Assembly: GCF_905475395.1 (NCBI RefSeq)
Contig: NC_058339.1
Location: 50,477,172-50,541,171 of the forward strand
Origin: Chrysoperla carnea
Lineage: Eukaryota; Arthropoda; Insecta; Neuroptera; Chrysopidae
DNA length: 64,000 bases
Reading direction: 5' to 3'
In this document: positions 59,739-64,000 of the stretch, piece after piece
How the letters are laid out: every line of letters starts with the position of its first letter
How positions within the stretch are numbered: the first letter of the stretch is position 1
Made by a program: the position numbers and the translations under genes
The notes under the pieces: generated by a model
Seen by the model: only the letters and a program-made list of their open reading frames with translations
Told to the model about the DNA's origin: nothing
Databases searched by the model: none

Positions 59739-62700
59739 TTTTTTCAAAACAATGAAATGAAAAATTTGTATTTTTGTCAAAACAGATCAAAACGGTAAAA
59801 ACATTTACCAATCGTTTTCATTTGAAAAAATGGAGAGGCCTTACGCCTGTCAATCAACTATAACCTTAAGACAATATAATTGTGTTGCCACAATTATACC
59901 ATCTTTATTTTCAGGGTTAGTTAGTTTAATTTGCGTATACAATTATCTTTCATTTTATAACAATTTTTAACAACAAAAATGGTTGAAATTCTGCTAGCTG
60001 AAAATGTTTTTCAAGATTGGGTATCACAGTAAGAACATGGTACAGAGACAGATACTATAGTAACCAAAAAAATATTATCAAAGATAATAAATGAGAACTC
60101 CGCATTCCGCCACCAAATTAGCAACGAGTAACATAAGAGTAATTACGATTAGCTAATTCATACTGATGATGACTACTTGGTAGTCGAAATACGTATTTAT
60201 AAAATACAAAAAACAGATCTAGGAAATTGGGGCTAAAAATCGAAATTTATATATGTTAGTATATGTAATATTACAGTATTGAATAGAGCTATCCACCAGA
60301 AGTATTGTGGCTGTCGCATGGGCTTGACGCTCATATTGCATTGTTTCGTTTGCCATAACTATTTTTAATGTTACTATTCCCTCAATACAGTACACAGTAT
60401 GGCTTTCACAACGATACTGACATAGTAATATCCACAAAAAATTTCTAACCATGTATCTTAATTTATTGAGATCCACTTAATGAAATAATTTTATACGCAT
60501 CTTATGGAAATCTTCAATGGTAACTTTTGTTAGAACCATACTGTTTTAAGATCCATCCATCCATCGTCTTTTCTACTGATAATTGATTATTGTTGTTCAT
60601 TCATTAACACACAAATAATTTGATCTTTATTTAATATGTTGAGTTGTGTTTTGATGTCTTGTTGTTAATTCATTGTGATTAGGGCATCATTGTACAATTA
60701 GGTTCAATAAATTAGATAATGTCTATACTACCACATAGCCATAACAATTGATTCGTTAGTTTCGTGATTTAAGTTACGTTGAAAACTTAACTTTGTTGAA
60801 ATCGAAACCATAAAAACTACCATGATTTTTTCTTATATATAATCACAAATATCGAAAAAATTAACAAAAATGTTATTTTTTGTATTAATTAATGTATTTG
60901 AAATACATTCAAAAGCAAAATTTTGAAAAAATAAATATTCAATTACAATATTTAGCTTATTATTGCACGGACGTAGAAAAACTTCTAAAGAAGTAAAAAC
61001 TAAAAACAGTAAGTTGCATAAAAGTATGAATATGAGGCAATATTTGGCTTATTATATGGTCCAGAATTCGCTCACAAAGGATAGATAAGTATTAACTGAA
61101 TAGTTTAAAAATTTGAACTGTAAATAAATTTGAAGCGCGACGTCCTCGAAATATGATTTTACAAAACATTTTCCCACGATTGCAGTAAAACTTTTTGACC
61201 TACCAAATTAAATTTGTTGTAACCCGTTGAAAATGTCAGACCACTGAAAATGACACTATAGTTAGAATCAATTTTCAACTCATTTTAAAGCTGGCCCCAA
61301 GGTATTTTTTTTAAAACAAACATGTGTTTTTAGCTTAAAAAATTTTTTGTTATACTTTTTAATACTTGCATATGCTTTTTTTTTGCCATAAATAATAAAG
61401 TGTCTTGGAAAAAGTCTTTCAAATTCATAGTCCTTTGGTAAGAATCGTGTGAATTACCATTTACTTCTCTAACTATGACCACTAGGTTTATATGAAATAT
61501 GATAGGCAAACATATAACTCTTCACTGATATTTATTTTAATATATCTAACTTTTGTATTATGGATTCTTTATTTTTGAATTGATATGTACCTAAATAGAA
61601 TCGGATAGTATATATTATTTTTTACACCCTGCTAAACAAATTAACTGATATAAATCTGATTTGTATGTCGCACCCATTATTACAATTATTATTATTATTA
61701 TTTCTTTAACTAAGTATCTATCTAAATGTTTATTTATAGATAAAGAATGATTTTTTCCACTATCAAAAATCATTTTATTTAAAATCTTCATGCAACGTTA
61801 TTTAAAAACTAATTAATTAACTAACTATGAATGTATATTTTTTACTAAAGGGCCGAAGTAAATAAGTTTGACTCATCAATTTATTGATTCATTATAGATT
61901 AAAGTCTATAAAAATGAGATGTTGTTTTGATTATTATTGATCAATCAATAATAATTATTATTTCAAATAATAATTAGTTGTTATGAGTGACTTTCACATA
62001 CAATCCCCTACTTCAATCTGGAGAGTCTGCAGATGTGTACAAATCCTTCAAAAACTGCAAGAATAAACATTATATTTCTAAATAAAATAAGGTTGGAAGA
62101 CACAAGGAAAACCCCAAAAATACAATGAGTATACACTATACATATAAATTTTTACCCCTCTAGTGTAAACTGGGATGACTGTTGGACGTTTTCCCCGATT
62201 ATTTCCTGATTATAATTGTAAACAGATATCTGCAAAACTGAGAACTAGAAAAACACTCCCCCATCCTTCCCAGTTTAGAGAAATTCTATATAACTATAAA
62301 AAATTTTTGCTGGAAATAAAAATCCGAAGTAAGTATCGTTAAGCGTCAGTGTGTCAGTGTCTGAAACTATCCGAAAATTTAACTGCTCCATTTTTTTTAT
62401 CTTGAAATGATTAAAATAACAAATAGACTATGACTCCATTTTATCGACACTATTTCTTGTAACAAACTTTTAAAAAATTATTAACAAACCACATTTAATT
62501 TTTAATTTTGCGTACAAACTTTAATGAATTTAATTAAACTTTAATAAATAATAGTAATTAATTTTATTAAATCACACCTTACGTACGCAAATTGATTTAT
62601 ATCTATGGTTTAAAAAATTTTAAATTGGTGTTGAAAAAAATCAATCTAAAACATTTTTCTTTTACATAAACCACATTCATGTATTTTTAAAATAAAAATT

Positions 62701-64000
62701 ATTCAGGAAATGACTTTTATAATACTAAAATGAATTTAATATTCTATACGTATTAAAAGAATCAGTCATTATGGGTTTTATATTCAGAAAAAAAAAATAC
62801 ATTAAAATATCTACAGTTTTCGCTACCAAAAAAAAGATAAAAAAGGTAAATTGTTGTGCCAAAGGATCAAAAAAATGATTGTTTGATCAATTTTTATTTC
62901 AAATGCGAAAAGTTGATTTCATTAATAGTTTTATTTATGTTTTAAATTATTTTCTATCTAAAATTACTGCTTATAGGCGGATATTTTGATATTTCATTAT
63001 ATTTTCATTGAAATTAAAACACGTAAAATGTTAAGGAAATAAAATTTAAAAAGATGTACTGTCATGTTTTTTGAATAAAAACTACATTTACACATTGAAA
63101 TTTTAAATAAAAATTACATGATCCAATATCAAAATTTAAAAAAAAATCATATTGATATCTTATACCATTTTATTTTTATTTCAATTTAAAAGTGTATAAG
63201 TACAAGATACTCAGCTAAGAAACTAAGCTAAAAAGAAAAGATGTTCAGCTGTCCCCGACACTCTGTTACCGAGAAAAACAAAAGAAACAACCTCTTATGA
63301 GGCTATTCTCTACATTAAACTGTATTGATTCCATGTTGTGAAAAAAAAAACAAAGGCAGTGATATATGGTTCATTTCGGTCATTTACTACAAACTGCATA
63401 GTTTTAAAATATAAATAGATAGATATGCGTATCGATAGCTGCTTAAAACTTAAAATCCTAAAAGAGATGCTCCCTAGGAGAGCTAAATGGCAACCCAAGG
63501 TAAAATACTCTCCCTTGTATACAGACAAAAGGCGAGAAGGTAAATTCATGAATAGGAACGTAGTTGTACTACGCGTATTGTAGAAGGAGTAATAAGTGAT
63601 TTTTCTAACTGTATGTTTTTTTTTTAATCCATCAATCTTGTAATTAATTCCATTCGTTTAATTCTTTTCAACAGTGACGTTAATTCAAGATGAAATGGAT
63701 TCTCGTATATATGTATAATTTTTTATATTTTTTAACTTAATCTATTATTCTTTTTTTTCGTAATGGTATCGGTCGCATAATGATAATTTTCAAAGTTAAT
63801 ACAGTTAATGGTTTGTTTAGTTCAATCGGTAGTGTGTATGTATGTGTTTTTTACGGATATAATGAATGTGTTTTTCTTCACATGATTTATTTCTTTTCTA
63901 ATCTTTTTTCAATAATACAATGGAATGTTATTTTTTAAATTTTATAAATAATTTATTGAATATGTATGAATGTGGCTTATTTTTTTTAATAAATATTATT
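59739..64000. other. AT-rich stretch, no gene supported
   Basis: The 85-codon minus-strand ORF at 60219-60476 and the 79-codon ORF at 63310-63549 are unrecognised. A short palindrome CGTAGTTGTACTACG lies near 63.56 kb. Confidence 0.45.
61686..61702 (+). repeat. (ATT)n microsatellite
   Basis: Five to six ATT units. Confidence 0.9.

Overview
This is a strongly AT-rich, gene-poor piece of eukaryotic nuclear DNA. It is almost certainly from an arthropod, most likely an insect. The reasons are an irritans-type mariner derivative, RTE-type LINE remnants with the 3' ends common in insect genomes, pogo-like MITEs, a canonical eukaryotic tRNA-Lys(CTT), GT-AG splicing and a TTAGG-like SINE tail. I do not assign an order or species. 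Nothing looks prokaryotic, and nearly all short ORFs are chance frames or shadows of repeats.

Only two host genes are well supported. One is an intact tRNA-Lys on the minus strand near 10.6 kb. The other is a two-exon protein gene on the plus strand (exon 1 at 22.6 kb, exon 2 at 27.0 kb, intron about 4.35 kb). It encodes a 122-residue small secreted protein with a signal peptide, four cysteines in the predicted mature part, three N-glycosylation sequons, a consensus donor, branch point and acceptor, an upstream TATA-like box and an AATAAA signal. I do not recognise its family.

The rest is a graveyard of mobile DNA. From left to right it holds: a tandemly duplicated 'GTTCCG' repeat (0.6 kb); two copies of a dispersed repeat, here called family S (4.0 and 5.4 kb); small hairpins (7.7 and 8.9 kb); a decayed coding stretch (12 kb); a LINE RNase H remnant (16.5 kb); a retroposon 3' end (18.9 kb); a possible orphan exon (21.0 kb); a fold-back copy of family S just upstream of the secreted-protein gene (21.6-22.3 kb); SINE-like pieces (26.6, 28.7 and 30.5 kb); a long-TIR element flanked by TTAA (29.3 kb); a pogo-like MITE (32.4 kb); clustered hairpins (34.0-34.2 kb); two more family S copies (34.9 and 36.3 kb); a palindromic mariner derivative (38.3 kb); a purine-rich degenerate tandem array (39 kb); a 5'-truncated LINE with clear target-site duplication (47.7 kb); a SINE (50.4 kb); an RTE LINE pseudogene split by a fold-back insertion (52.0-53.3 kb); a second pogo-like MITE (55.8 kb); and another 'GTTCCG' copy (56.8 kb).

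The most interesting items are the unrecognised secreted-protein gene and the several independent inverted-repeat (fold-back) DNA elements. One of these fold-backs is dated relative to its host LINE by nesting. Another is built from two head-to-head copies of the 5' end of a mariner transposon.
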